Assembly: GCF_016775705.1 (NCBI RefSeq)
Contig: NZ_CP068760.1
Location: 4,092,001 to 4,156,000 of the forward strand
Direction of reading: 5' to 3'
DNA: 64,000 nt
Source of the DNA: Chryseobacterium cucumeris
GTDB lineage: Bacteria; Bacteroidota; Bacteroidia; Flavobacteriales; Weeksellaceae
Under the pieces are notes generated by a model, which was not told the origin of the DNA, searched no databases, and saw nothing but the letters and a program-made list of their open reading frames with translations. Positions 24,447 to 32,655 of the stretch are shown here, one piece after another. The translations under genes and the position numbers were made by a program. Position 1 is the first letter of the stretch. Each line of letters starts with the position of its first letter.

Positions 24447-25493
24447 CTAGGCATCATTCAGTTTTCTATAAAAAGATAAAGCTTCAATGATATTTTTCTG
24501 GCTGCACTGATGATCATAGTTGCAGAAACCTATCCCTGTAAGCAGAGAAAAGTTGATTTTACTGTCTGTATTCTTTTTATCATTCAGTAATAATGCGGTA
24601 ATATCTTCATCTTTAAAATCGCTGATGTCGAGGTATGGATAGTATCTCTGGATGTTTTCAATGATAATTTTTGAATCTTCTTTAGAGATAAGATTTTCAA
24701 GATATGCCAGATGAGCTTCGGCAATCATTCCCATCGCAACTGCTTCCCCGTGAAGAATAGGATTTTCCTGCTGTAAACATAAACTTTCCACAGCATGTCC
24801 GATGGTGTGCCCGAAATTAAGCGTTTTTCTGATATTCTGTTCGTGGAAATCCTGATCTACTACATTCTGTTTAATATTCATAGAAGCCTGGATATGAGGA
24901 ACAACGGTTTCCACTTCCAGTTTACGGATCTGAATCAGCTGGTCCCAATGATTTTTATCAGCAATTAGTCCATGTTTCAGCATTTCTGCAAATCCGCTTC
25001 TTAATTCTTTAAAAGGCAGTGTCTCTAAGAATTTTGGATAAATAAAGATTTGTTCAGGAAAAGCAAAAGTTCCAACCATATTTTTATAGTGCATCAGATC
25101 AATCCCTGTTTTTCCTCCTATGGAAGCATCACACATCGATAAAAGGGTAGTAGGGATATTAATGAATTGGATTCCTCTTTTATAAGTAGAGGCAACAAAT
25201 CCTCCCATATCGGTAATTACACCACCACCAAGGTTGATAACCAGTGCTTTTCTGTCTGCCTGCATTTCCGTAAGAATTTCCCACAGCTGATTGGCTGTCT
25301 GGATATTTTTCATTTCTTCTCCGGCTTCGATCTCTAAAATTTCAAAGCCAAGATCGGTTTCCATATTGCCCAGAAGAACCGGAAGACAGTATTCATGAGT
25401 ATTTTCATCTACAAGAATAAAAATTTTACTGAAAGATTTCTGGTGAAGAAACTCGTTGAGCTGTGAAAAATTATCGTTTAATATTGTTATCAT
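24447..25493 (-). CDS. aroB: 3-dehydroquinate synthase
   Basis: 348 residues. Converts DAHP to 3-dehydroquinate in the shikimate pathway with NAD+ and a divalent metal. Seen: the NAD loop NLGGGVITDMGGFVAS, the GKTGIDL substrate loop, the metal-binding Glu in FAEMLKHGLI, and two histidines in NFGHTIGHAVE and ILHGEAVAMGM. Length and order match bacterial AroB. Transcribed divergently from the pseudouridine synthase gene; -7 box at 25533. Confidence 0.97.
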   Translation of the reverse strand: MITILNDNFSQLNEFLHQKSFSKIFILVDENTHEYCLPVLLGNMETDLGFEILEIEAGEEMKNIQTANQLWEILTEMQADRKALVINLGGGVITDMGGFVASTYKRGIQFINIPTTLLSMCDASIGGKTGIDLMHYKNMVGTFAFPEQIFIYPKFLETLPFKELRSGFAEMLKHGLIADKNHWDQLIQIRKLEVETVVPHIQASMNIKQNVVDQDFHEQNIRKTLNFGHTIGHAVESLCLQQENPILHGEAVAMGMIAEAHLAYLENLISKEDSKIIIENIQRYYPYLDISDFKDEDITALLLNDKKNTDSKINFSLLTGIGFCNYDHQCSQKNIIEALSFYRKLNDA

Positions 25494-25532
25494 CTTTGAT
25501 TGTATGTAAAGTTAAAAATGTAAACTATAGTG

Positions 25533-25540
25533 CAAAGTTA
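25533..25540 (-). promoter_or_regulatory. -7 promoter box TAACTTTG for aroB
   Basis: Minus-strand match to TAnnTTTG, 39 bases before the aroB ATG; lies 33 bases from the divergent box at 25574. Confidence 0.6.
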
Positions 25541-25573
25541 TGATTCTTAATTTTTAACTCGTAACTAAATTAC

Positions 25574-25581
25574 TATCTTTG
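25574..25581 (+). promoter_or_regulatory. -7 promoter box TATCTTTG for the pseudouridine synthase
   Basis: Exact TAnnTTTG, 14 bases before the ATG at 25596, so a short leader of about 8 bases. Confidence 0.62.
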
Positions 25582-25595
25582 CATAAATTTTTAGA

Positions 25596-26777
25596 ATGAG
25601 CAGAGATAATAATAATTCAGATAGACCAAAGAGACCAAGAATTTCAACCAAGAAAAGTTCTGATGATTCTCGTGCTTCCAGATCTGGAAATTCTTCAGGA
25701 TCAAAACCTTTTAAAAAGCCTTTCTCTAAAGACGGAGGAAAAAAAGGGCCGGAACATAAAGGATCCAACTCAAGATTTGAAAAGAAACCTTTTAAAAGAA
25801 ATACGGACAGTTTCGAAAATTCCAATGACGATTTTGGTTCAAAATCTGAAAGAAAACCTTATATCACCAACAAAAGTGAGAGCTATGAGAAAAAATCTTT
25901 CGGAAAACCTAAGAGAGGCGGAAAAAATTTCGATACAAGAGATAAGTATGAAAGAGGCAGTCTGAAATACGGAAGAAGACCTTCCAGCGGTGATGACAGA
26001 AATGATGACAAAACGAGATCTTTTGTTCAGAAAAGGAGATTGAATAAAATTGAAAAAGACGTTAACAAAGACAGTATCCGTCTTAATAAGTATATCGCTA
26101 ATTCCGGAATCTGCAGCAGAAGAGAAGCTGATGAGCTGATTACTCAGGGATTGGTAGAAGTCAACGGAAAGGTGGTAACTGAAATGGGATATCAGGTACA
26201 GAAAACAGACAGAGTTGTTTTTGACGGACAAAGCATTACTCCTGAAAAGCCTGTATATGTACTGTTGAATAAGCCGAAAGGGTATATTTCTACTACCAAA
26301 GATGATAAAGCCAGAAAAACTGTAATGGATCTTGTTGCGAATGCTTCTCCATACAGACTTTTCCCGGTTGGAAGACTGGATCGTTCCACAACAGGAGTTA
26401 TCTTACTGACCAATGACGGTCACATGACTAAAAAACTGACGCATCCTTCTTTTGATGCCAAAAAGATTTATCATGTAACATTGGATAAAAAACTTACCGG
26501 TGAAGATTTACGTCTTATTGCAGAAGGTATCCGTCTTGATGAAGGAGTAGCTGTTGTTGATCAGATTTCATATATTGAGGGGAAACCTAAAAATGAAGTC
26601 GGAATTGAGATCCACATCGGATGGAACCGTGTTATCAGAAGAATTTTCCAAAGATTAGGATACGAAGTGGAAGCTTTAGACAGAGTAATGTTTGCCGGAT
26701 TAACGAAGAAGAATATCAAAAGAGGACACTGGAGAATCCTTACAGAACTGGAAGTAAACAACCTTAAAATGCTTTAA
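25596..26777 (+). CDS. RsuA/RluB-type rRNA pseudouridine synthase with long disordered N-terminus
   Basis: 393 residues. Residues 1-150 are a Lys/Arg/Ser/Asp-rich low-complexity tail with no fold. An S4 RNA-binding domain follows (about 155-200, IRLNKYIANSGICSRREADELI), then the catalytic domain with the nucleophile Asp in GRLDRSTTGVILLTNDG and RVIRRIFQRLGYEV near the C-terminus. It makes pseudouridine in 16S or 23S rRNA; which site cannot be told. The basic tail is longer than in Escherichia coli relatives and probably adds RNA affinity. Confidence 0.93.
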   Translation: MSRDNNNSDRPKRPRISTKKSSDDSRASRSGNSSGSKPFKKPFSKDGGKKGPEHKGSNSRFEKKPFKRNTDSFENSNDDFGSKSERKPYITNKSESYEKKSFGKPKRGGKNFDTRDKYERGSLKYGRRPSSGDDRNDDKTRSFVQKRRLNKIEKDVNKDSIRLNKYIANSGICSRREADELITQGLVEVNGKVVTEMGYQVQKTDRVVFDGQSITPEKPVYVLLNKPKGYISTTKDDKARKTVMDLVANASPYRLFPVGRLDRSTTGVILLTNDGHMTKKLTHPSFDAKKIYHVTLDKKLTGEDLRLIAEGIRLDEGVAVVDQISYIEGKPKNEVGIEIHIGWNRVIRRIFQRLGYEVEALDRVMFAGLTKKNIKRGHWRILTELEVNNLKML

Positions 26778-26802
26778 ACAGTACTTTTGAGAGTAAAGAA
26801 TA

Positions 26803-26833
26803 AAAAAGCGCAGAAAATAATTCTGCGCTTTTT
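26803..26833. terminator. Bidirectional terminator between the pseudouridine synthase and pncA
   Basis: Perfect 13-base arms AAAAAGCGCAGAA and TTCTGCGCTTTTT with a 5-base loop, placed between two convergent genes. Confidence 0.9.
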
Positions 26834-26861
26834 GTTTTTATATCGTTGTACGTCTTATTTA

Positions 26862-27467
26862 TTATCCCAGAACAGTTACTCCTTTCTCAATCATTTCATA
26901 GATGGCATCTCTGGCATTGTCTGGTTTTACATTTACTGCACGTGTTCCATTGAAATGAAGACAGGTTATATATCCATTAGCTACTGCATCCTGTGCAGTG
27001 AACTTAACACAATAATCTAATGCCAGTCCTACGATTTCTACCAATTGAATGTCGTGATATTTTAAGAAATCATCCAAACCGGTTTTCATAAAGTGATTGT
27101 TATCCTGAAAACCGCTGTAGCTGTCAATTTCAATATTTTTACCTTTTTGTATAATATGGGTTACTTTATCTCTGTTCAGATCTTTATGGAATTCTGCTCC
27201 GAAAGTCCCCTGAATACAATGATCCGGCCACATAAATTGCGGAACTCCATTGAGAATAATGCTTTCCCCCACCTTTCTTCCATTGCTGCTTGCAAAACTT
27301 TTATGACCTGCAGGATGCCAGTCTTGTGTAAGAACCACCTGATCATATTCATTTTCCTCCATCAAGAGATTGATGTATGGAATAATTTCGCTGGCTCCAG
27401 GGACAGCAAGTGCTCCGCCTTCACAAAAGTCATTCTGTACATCGACTATTATTAACGCTTTTTTCAT
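26862..27467 (-). CDS. pncA: Nicotinamidase
   Basis: 201 residues. Hydrolyses nicotinamide to nicotinic acid in NAD salvage. Seen: IVDVQNDFCEGGALAV with the catalytic Asp, TQDWHPAGHKSFAS with the metal-binding Asp and His pair, and the nucleophile Cys in GLALDYCVKFTA. Cysteine-hydrolase fold, full length, cytoplasmic. Monocistronic: promoter box at 27499, shared terminator downstream. Confidence 0.95.
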   Translation of the reverse strand: MKKALIIVDVQNDFCEGGALAVPGASEIIPYINLLMEENEYDQVVLTQDWHPAGHKSFASSNGRKVGESIILNGVPQFMWPDHCIQGTFGAEFHKDLNRDKVTHIIQKGKNIEIDSYSGFQDNNHFMKTGLDDFLKYHDIQLVEIVGLALDYCVKFTAQDAVANGYITCLHFNGTRAVNVKPDNARDAIYEMIEKGVTVLG

Positions 27468-27498
27468 ATATTGATTTCTCGAATTTTTGATAAATTTA

Positions 27499-27506
27499 CA
27501 AAACTA
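27499..27506 (-). promoter_or_regulatory. -7 promoter box TAGTTTTG for pncA
   Basis: Minus-strand match to TAnnTTTG, 31 bases before the ATG at 27467. Confidence 0.55.
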
Positions 27507-27656
27507 ATCTTCAAAAATTTGTCCAAACCCTAATTATCGGACAAATCGGCAACATAAATTTTTCAATGCTTATCAACGAAGAACTTAACACTTAAAATAA
27601 TTGAATTTTGTCTGCAACGTATGCTGTTTTGAGGCATGAACCAAATATCAATAGCG

Positions 27657-27664
27657 TATCTTTG
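27657..27664 (+). promoter_or_regulatory. -7 promoter box TATCTTTG for the DEAD-box helicase
   Basis: Exact TAnnTTTG, 17 bases before the ATG at 27682. Confidence 0.6.
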
Positions 27665-27681
27665 CGGGAAATAAGTATTTT

Positions 27682-28824
27682 ATGTCATTTGAATCGTTAG
27701 GATTATCACACAATATTATTCGTTCTGTCAAAAAGTTAGGGTATTTAAAACCGTTTCCAATCCAGGAGCAGGCTGTTCCTGTCATTTTGCAGGGAAAAGA
27801 TCTGATGGGAATTGCGCAGACAGGTTCCGGGAAAACGGCGTGTTTTGTGATGCCGATTTTAGAAAAATTACAGAATGCAGAAGTAAAAAAAGATCGTAAT
27901 GTTCAGGTTCTGATATTGGTTCCTACCCGTGAACTGGCTATTCAGATCGATGAAGTTTTCAGGGCATTCACAGAAAATTTAAAGAGAGAAGTCCGTACAA
28001 TGGCTGTGTACGGAGGTGTTTCTATCAATCCACAGATGAAGGGAATGTTTGGTGTGGAAGTTTTGATTGCCACACCGGGACGTCTGTTAGACTTAATTGA
28101 TCATAACGCATTGAGTATTTCAGGCATTAAACATTTGGTGATTGACGAAGCCGATAAAATGTTTCAGCTCGGCTTTGGCGAAGAAATGAATAAACTTTTT
28201 GCCATGATGCCTGTGGCGAAACAGACTACTTTATTTTCAGCAACCCTGAATGATAAAGTTTCAAAAATGAAAGAACGTCTTTCCATCAATCCTGCGATTA
28301 TAGAAATTAAAAAAGAAGAGGTTGAAATTGACAATATCGAACAGCTGGCATACCATGTTGCTCCCGAAAATAAAGGACCTTTTTTACGATATTTAATTAA
28401 AGAAAAGAAAGTTGAAAAAGCACTTGTTTTCGTTTCATCCACAAGGTCTGCGGATAATCTGGTAGAGAAACTTAAAAAGAATAAAATAAAAGCAGTGGCC
28501 ATTCACAGCCAGAAATCTCAGGGAGCGAGAAGAAACAACCTGGAAGAATTTAAAGTAAACGGAGCCCAGATTTTGGTGGCTACAGACTTAATTGGACGAG
28601 GAATCCATATTGAATCTCTGCCATGTGTTATCAATTATGAATTGCCGCGTTCGCCGCTGGATTATATTCACCGTATTGGAAGAACAGGACGCGCCAACGA
28701 AAAGGGAATCGCAATCAGTATTCTGACGGATGATGAATTACAGCATTTCCGGGTGATTCAAAAGAAAATGGGTAGAAAAGTAACCCTGCAAAGAACAGAA
28801 GGTATTGATTTACATGGATATTAA
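27682..28824 (+). CDS. DEAD-box RNA helicase (RhlE-like core)
   Basis: 380 residues, essentially only the two RecA domains. Motifs in order: Q motif (FPIQEQAV), Walker A AQTGSGKT, PTRELA, TPGRLLD, DEAD with a following KMF, SAT, then ATDLIGRGIH and HRIGRTGRA. Such proteins unwind short RNA duplexes in ribosome assembly, mRNA decay or cold response. It lacks the basic C-terminal tail seen in many RhlE proteins. Single gene with its own promoter box and terminator. Confidence 0.94.
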   Translation: MSFESLGLSHNIIRSVKKLGYLKPFPIQEQAVPVILQGKDLMGIAQTGSGKTACFVMPILEKLQNAEVKKDRNVQVLILVPTRELAIQIDEVFRAFTENLKREVRTMAVYGGVSINPQMKGMFGVEVLIATPGRLLDLIDHNALSISGIKHLVIDEADKMFQLGFGEEMNKLFAMMPVAKQTTLFSATLNDKVSKMKERLSINPAIIEIKKEEVEIDNIEQLAYHVAPENKGPFLRYLIKEKKVEKALVFVSSTRSADNLVEKLKKNKIKAVAIHSQKSQGARRNNLEEFKVNGAQILVATDLIGRGIHIESLPCVINYELPRSPLDYIHRIGRTGRANEKGIAISILTDDELQHFRVIQKKMGRKVTLQRTEGIDLHGY

Positions 28825-28840
28825 TCATTGATAATAAATA

Positions 28841-28877
28841 AAAAGGGTTTCAGTGTATACAATTGAAACCTTTTTTA
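28841..28877 (+). terminator. Terminator after the DEAD-box helicase
   Basis: Arms AAAAGGGTTTCA and TGAAACCTTTTTT around a 10-base loop, 16 bases past the stop. Confidence 0.85.
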
Positions 28878-29038
28878 ATAAAAAAATCGGTACCACAAAA
28901 ATTACTATCGGTACAATTAATGCTTTATTCACTTTAAATTCTTGAATTTTTGATAAATTCGCACAAGCTGAAATTCGTATATTATTCTAATAAATAATAA
29001 TACAGATCGGCAATCATTAAAAAATTAAAACCTGAGCA

Positions 29039-29575
29039 ATGAGTGATTTAGAGAAAAAAAAGTTCCCGATAGGACCGTTTGAAGTGCCAGAAAACATCTG
29101 TGATATCACATTGGATACTTATATCAAAGTCATTAAAGACTTTCCCGGCCGGCTAAAGAACCTCATTGAACATTTTACAGACGACCAACTGGATACACCT
29201 TACAGAGAAGGAGGCTGGACGGTAAGACAGCTGATAAATCACCTTTCAGACAGTCATATGAACAGTTTTATCCGCTTTAAACTGGCTCTCACAGAAGATA
29301 ACCCTACCATAAAACCGTATAACGAGGCAAAATGGGCAGAGCTTCAGGACAGCTTTCATATGCCTGTAAAACCTGCTATGAGAATGTTAAAAGGAACCCA
29401 CCAGAGATGGGTAGTGCTTCTTAAAAGCCTTACCAATAAACAGTTTGAAAGGACTTTCCATCATCCCGAGCATCAGAAAAATTATAATTTAAGAGAAAGT
29501 CTTGCATTGTATGTGTGGCACTGTGATCATCATTTTGCTCATATTGAAAACCTGAAGATTGAGAAAGGTTGGTAA
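29039..29575 (+). CDS. YfiT/BstA-like bacillithiol S-transferase (DinB fold)
   Basis: 178 residues. The YfiT layout is clear: FPIGPFEVPE near the N-terminus, GGWTVRQLINHLSDSHMNS with the first metal His, and HCDHHFAHIENL carrying the other two. In Firmicutes and Bacteroidota these enzymes join bacillithiol to electrophiles. First gene of a four-gene operon whose members overlap by 4-7 bases; the YtxJ neighbour two genes on supports a bacillithiol role. Confidence 0.88.
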   Translation: MSDLEKKKFPIGPFEVPENICDITLDTYIKVIKDFPGRLKNLIEHFTDDQLDTPYREGGWTVRQLINHLSDSHMNSFIRFKLALTEDNPTIKPYNEAKWAELQDSFHMPVKPAMRMLKGTHQRWVVLLKSLTNKQFERTFHHPEHQKNYNLRESLALYVWHCDHHFAHIENLKIEKGW

Positions 29576-30030
29576 GGAAGAGTCTCAATAATCCAATATA
29601 CTATCAGGAAATTATAGATAGAATTTCTTTGTTATCTGAAAACTCCACCGGAAGATGGGGAAAAATGAACGTGTGCCAAATGCTAAAACATTGTGATCTG
29701 GTTCTTCAGGTAGCTTTGAAAAATCTGGAACTTCCCCGTATCAATCTCTTGTTTGGAACAATAGGGGTTTTTACTAAAATAGAAATGTATGTTTTCAATA
29801 ATGGAATTCCGAGAAACATGCCTACTTTTCAAAAACTAATCGTTAATTTTGAATGTGATTTTGATGAATCAAAAACCAATCTGCTGAAAACGCTGGAAGA
29901 ATTCCGGGAAGCCTGTGAAAATGGCAATTTGCCGGATCACCACAGACTATTCGGAAACATGACTGAAAAAGACTGGACATTTTTAGAATACAAGCATCTT
30001 GATCATCATCTAAAACAATTTAATGTATGA
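29569..30030 (+). CDS. DUF1569 (DinB-superfamily) protein
   Basis: 153 residues starting at TTG 29569, which overlaps the previous stop by 7 bases; the first in-frame ATG would cut off the first helix. DUF1569 features: GRWGKMNVCQMLKHCDLVLQ near residue 28 with a His, LPDHHRLFGNMTEKDW, and KHLDHHLKQF at the C-terminus supplying the remaining metal ligands. Probably another metal-dependent thiol-type transferase. Its stop overlaps the next start (ATGA). Confidence 0.82.
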   Translation: MVRKSLNNPIYYQEIIDRISLLSENSTGRWGKMNVCQMLKHCDLVLQVALKNLELPRINLLFGTIGVFTKIEMYVFNNGIPRNMPTFQKLIVNFECDFDESKTNLLKTLEEFREACENGNLPDHHRLFGNMTEKDWTFLEYKHLDHHLKQFNV

Positions 30031-30407
30031 GTTTTTTTGATAAAATATTCGGTGGGAAAAGTGAAAACCCTGAGCAAAAAACATTCTGGAAAAAGATAGA
30101 ATCTGAAGAGGATCTTACAAAAGCTATAGAAGATTCTTTTCAAAATAAGATCGCCATATTCAAGCATTCTACAAGCTGTTTTATCAGCAGAACTGTTCTG
30201 AAAAATTTTGAAAAAGAAGTAGAGAATTCAGAGCAGCCGGTACATGTATACTATCTGGATTTATTGGCTCACCGACCTGTTTCCAACAAAATAGCCGCAG
30301 ATTTTGAGATCAGACACGAAAGTCCGCAGCTGATTGTCATAGAGAACGGAAAACCTGTTAACAGTGCTTCACACCAGGATATTTCTTTAAGCCAGATTGT
30401 ATCATGA
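30027..30407 (+). CDS. ytxJ: Bacillithiol system redox-active protein YtxJ
   Basis: 126 residues, thioredoxin fold. The single active Cys is in FKHSTSCFISRTVL, the monothiol motif of YtxJ/BrxC, and a cis-Pro loop ESPQLIVIENG follows. It removes bacillithiol from mixed disulfides or carries electrons in that system. It overlaps both neighbours by 4 bases (ATGA), so expression is coupled to the two DinB-fold genes and the Crp gene. Confidence 0.88.
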   Translation: MSFFDKIFGGKSENPEQKTFWKKIESEEDLTKAIEDSFQNKIAIFKHSTSCFISRTVLKNFEKEVENSEQPVHVYYLDLLAHRPVSNKIAADFEIRHESPQLIVIENGKPVNSASHQDISLSQIVS

Positions 30408-31000
30408 AGAATATAAATAATTATTTAGCCAAAGTTTTAAATGTTCCACTTCAGAATGTGAACACCTGCAGCCTGCACTATGAGGTAAAGAAAATTCCAA
30501 AAAATCAGTTTCTTCTTCAGTATGGTGAAATTTGCCGTCATATATTCTTCGTAGAAAAAGGGCTTTTAAAAATGTATTCCATTGATAAAAACGGAAAAGA
30601 ACATATTATACAGTTTGCTCCGGAAAGCTGGCTGATTTCTGACCGAAGCAGTCTTTATTTCAATGAAAAGTCTATTTATTATATAGAAGCCGTGGAGGAT
30701 TCTGAGGTTTTGTTTCTCCATCCTGACTTCTTCAACAAACTGGTAGAACAATTTCCGAACAGTATTGAAAGAAGTGATTTTCTCCTTCAGAAACACATCA
30801 GAAGCCTTCAGAACAGGATCAACTCTTTGCTGGGAGAGACTGCAGAAGAAAGATATATGAAATTCATCAAAATGTATCCGGATTTACTGCTGAGAGTTCC
30901 GCAATGGATGATTGCATCTTATCTGGGAATTACTCCTGAGAGTCTGAGCCGAGTAAGAAAAGAACTGGCAAGGAAAAATTTCATCCCGGATAATAAATAA
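30404..31000 (+). CDS. Crp/Fnr family transcriptional regulator
   Basis: 198 residues. N-terminal cyclic-nucleotide-type beta roll (YGEICRHIFFVEKGLLKMYSI) and C-terminal HTH with IASYLGITPESLSRVRKEL as recognition region. It lacks the cluster cysteines of Fnr; the Cys in ICRHI is isolated. Last gene of the bacillithiol-linked operon, start overlapping ytxJ by 4 bases, so it may sense the thiol state or simply be carried along. Confidence 0.88.
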   Translation: MKNINNYLAKVLNVPLQNVNTCSLHYEVKKIPKNQFLLQYGEICRHIFFVEKGLLKMYSIDKNGKEHIIQFAPESWLISDRSSLYFNEKSIYYIEAVEDSEVLFLHPDFFNKLVEQFPNSIERSDFLLQKHIRSLQNRINSLLGETAEERYMKFIKMYPDLLLRVPQWMIASYLGITPESLSRVRKELARKNFIPDNK

Positions 31001-31005
31001 AAAAA

Positions 31006-31124
31006 GCTGGAAGATGGGAGAGGGAAGCCAGAAGTTCTGATCAATACAAAGAACTGTTAAACACCCTTATTAATAAGAATTGAAAAAATCTATTCTTAAA
31101 ACTATAATCACTTCCATCTTCCAG
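31006..31124. repeat. Long-range inverted repeat between convergent genes
   Basis: GCTGGAAGATGGGAG at 31006-31020 is nearly the reverse complement of CTTCCATCTTCCAGC at 31110-31124 (one mismatch), about 90 bases apart, between the Crp gene and the MocR gene end. The GCTGGAAG/CTTCCAGC words look like a dispersed simple motif. It may terminate both transcripts as a large hairpin. Confidence 0.55.
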
Positions 31125-31136
31125 CCTCTATCTTCC

Positions 31137-32558
31137 TTACCTCAAATCAATCTTTTTGGCTAGCTGTCCAACCTGTCTGAGTTTGGCCTGTGTATTTTCC
31201 GACCATGGAAGCCCTATGCAGAGTCTCATACAATTTTCAAACTGCTCCTGAAAAGTAAACATTCTTCCGGGCGCGATACTTATGTTCTGTTTGATAGCCA
31301 GATCATATAATTCTGTTGTACGAATATTTTTATCAAATTCTATCCATAAAGACAAGCCTCCCTGTGGACGGCTGGTTTTCGTACCTTCCGGAAAAGATTC
31401 TGCAATGGTCTGAACATAATTCTGATAATTGATCTGTAATGTTCTGCGCAGCTGCTGAAGATGTTTTTCATATTTTCCGGATTTCAGGAAATTAGCCACC
31501 GCTTCATTCACAATGGAAATAGAAGAGGTAGAGTGCAGAAGCTTCAGCTTCATGATTTTGTCTTTATATTTTCCAGGAGCAATCCAACCTACGCGGTAAC
31601 CAGGAGCCAGAGTCTTTGAAATAGAGCTGCAATACAGTACATTTCCGTCTTTATCAAAAGATTTACAGCATTTCGGACGACTGGAACCAAAATAAAGGTC
31701 TCCATACACATCATCTTCTATCAACGGAATATTATTTTCAGAAAGTATTTTTACAATTTCTTTTTTATTTTCATCAGGCATACAGCTTCCCAACGGTGAA
31801 TTAAAATTGGGAATCAGGAGACAAAGATCTATTTTGGGAATTAACTTTTTTAAAGCCTCAATTTCTATTCCTGTAGTAGGATGTGTAGGAAGCTCCAGTA
31901 CCTTTAATCCCAGCCCGTTGGCCAGCTGAAGAATTCCGGGATAGCAGGGACTTTCGATCGCGACGGTATCTCCTGGCTTTCCTAAAGCCATCAAACAGAA
32001 AGAAAGGGCATTCATTCCTCCATTGGTGGTGATAAGATCATTTTCGCTCAGATTGCCTCCCCATTGTAAGGAACGTACCGCAATCATTCTTCTTAATTTC
32101 AGATTTCCCTGAAGTTCTTCATATTCGGTACCACCATCTTTTAATTCCCTGGTGGCATTCACAATTTCTTTTTTTAGTTTAGCCTGCGGCAAAAGATCTC
32201 CCGACGGAATTCCGATAGAGAAGAAGGTAAGATCCTTTTTACCCATATTTTCATATACTTTACTGATCAGCTCATCCGGTTCATCATTATTGGCGATCAA
32301 TGACGGACGGCTTACTTCCGGCAAAGGGAGTTTTGCTGAAAGCAGCTGACTTACAAAATAGCCGGACTGCGGTTTGGATTCTACCAAAGACTGGGATTCC
32401 AGTTCCAGAAAGACACGCTTGGCCGTATTCATGCTTACCTGATGTTCCTGACATAGCATTCTCACTGAAGGAAGCTTGTCTCCGGCCTTAAGAATACCAT
32501 TTCTGATCTGTCCTGCAATACCGTCTGCAATTTCCGTGTACAAAAATTCTTTACTCAT
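31137..32558 (-). CDS. MocR-type regulator (GntR HTH fused to aminotransferase fold)
   Basis: 473 residues. GntR winged HTH at 1-75 (KLPSVRMLCQEHQVSMNTAK), then a fold-type I PLP domain with the Schiff-base Lys in SSISKTLAPGYRVGW and DDVYGDLYF. MocR proteins use PLP or an amine as signal and control neighbouring genes. Divergent from the EamA exporter gene; the promoters face away from each other in a 90-base spacer, so it most likely controls that exporter. Confidence 0.92.
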   Translation of the reverse strand: MSKEFLYTEIADGIAGQIRNGILKAGDKLPSVRMLCQEHQVSMNTAKRVFLELESQSLVESKPQSGYFVSQLLSAKLPLPEVSRPSLIANNDEPDELISKVYENMGKKDLTFFSIGIPSGDLLPQAKLKKEIVNATRELKDGGTEYEELQGNLKLRRMIAVRSLQWGGNLSENDLITTNGGMNALSFCLMALGKPGDTVAIESPCYPGILQLANGLGLKVLELPTHPTTGIEIEALKKLIPKIDLCLLIPNFNSPLGSCMPDENKKEIVKILSENNIPLIEDDVYGDLYFGSSRPKCCKSFDKDGNVLYCSSISKTLAPGYRVGWIAPGKYKDKIMKLKLLHSTSSISIVNEAVANFLKSGKYEKHLQQLRRTLQINYQNYVQTIAESFPEGTKTSRPQGGLSLWIEFDKNIRTTELYDLAIKQNISIAPGRMFTFQEQFENCMRLCIGLPWSENTQAKLRQVGQLAKKIDLR

Positions 32559-32578
32559 ATTGTTAAACTGTGCTCATG

Positions 32579-32629
32579 CAAATATACAAAACTGATACTG
32601 TGTTTATCGGATTATCCTTTCTAATTTTG
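32579..32629. promoter_or_regulatory. Divergent promoter pair for the MocR and EamA genes
   Basis: TATATTTG on the minus strand (32579-32586) for the regulator and TAATTTTG on the plus strand (32622-32629) for the exporter, both exact TAnnTTTG. Between them lies ACTGATACTGTGTTTATC, which holds the ATACTG-like words seen at some MocR operators; the assignment is tentative. Confidence 0.55.
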
Positions 32630-32655
32630 AACATCAGTTAAAAAGTTTGAATACC

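Noticed and set aside
27478..28960. GAATTTTTGATAAATT at about 27481 and 28944 as a shared operator
   Set aside because: Sixteen identical bases, but simple A/T-rich composition and opposite gene orientation make chance likely.
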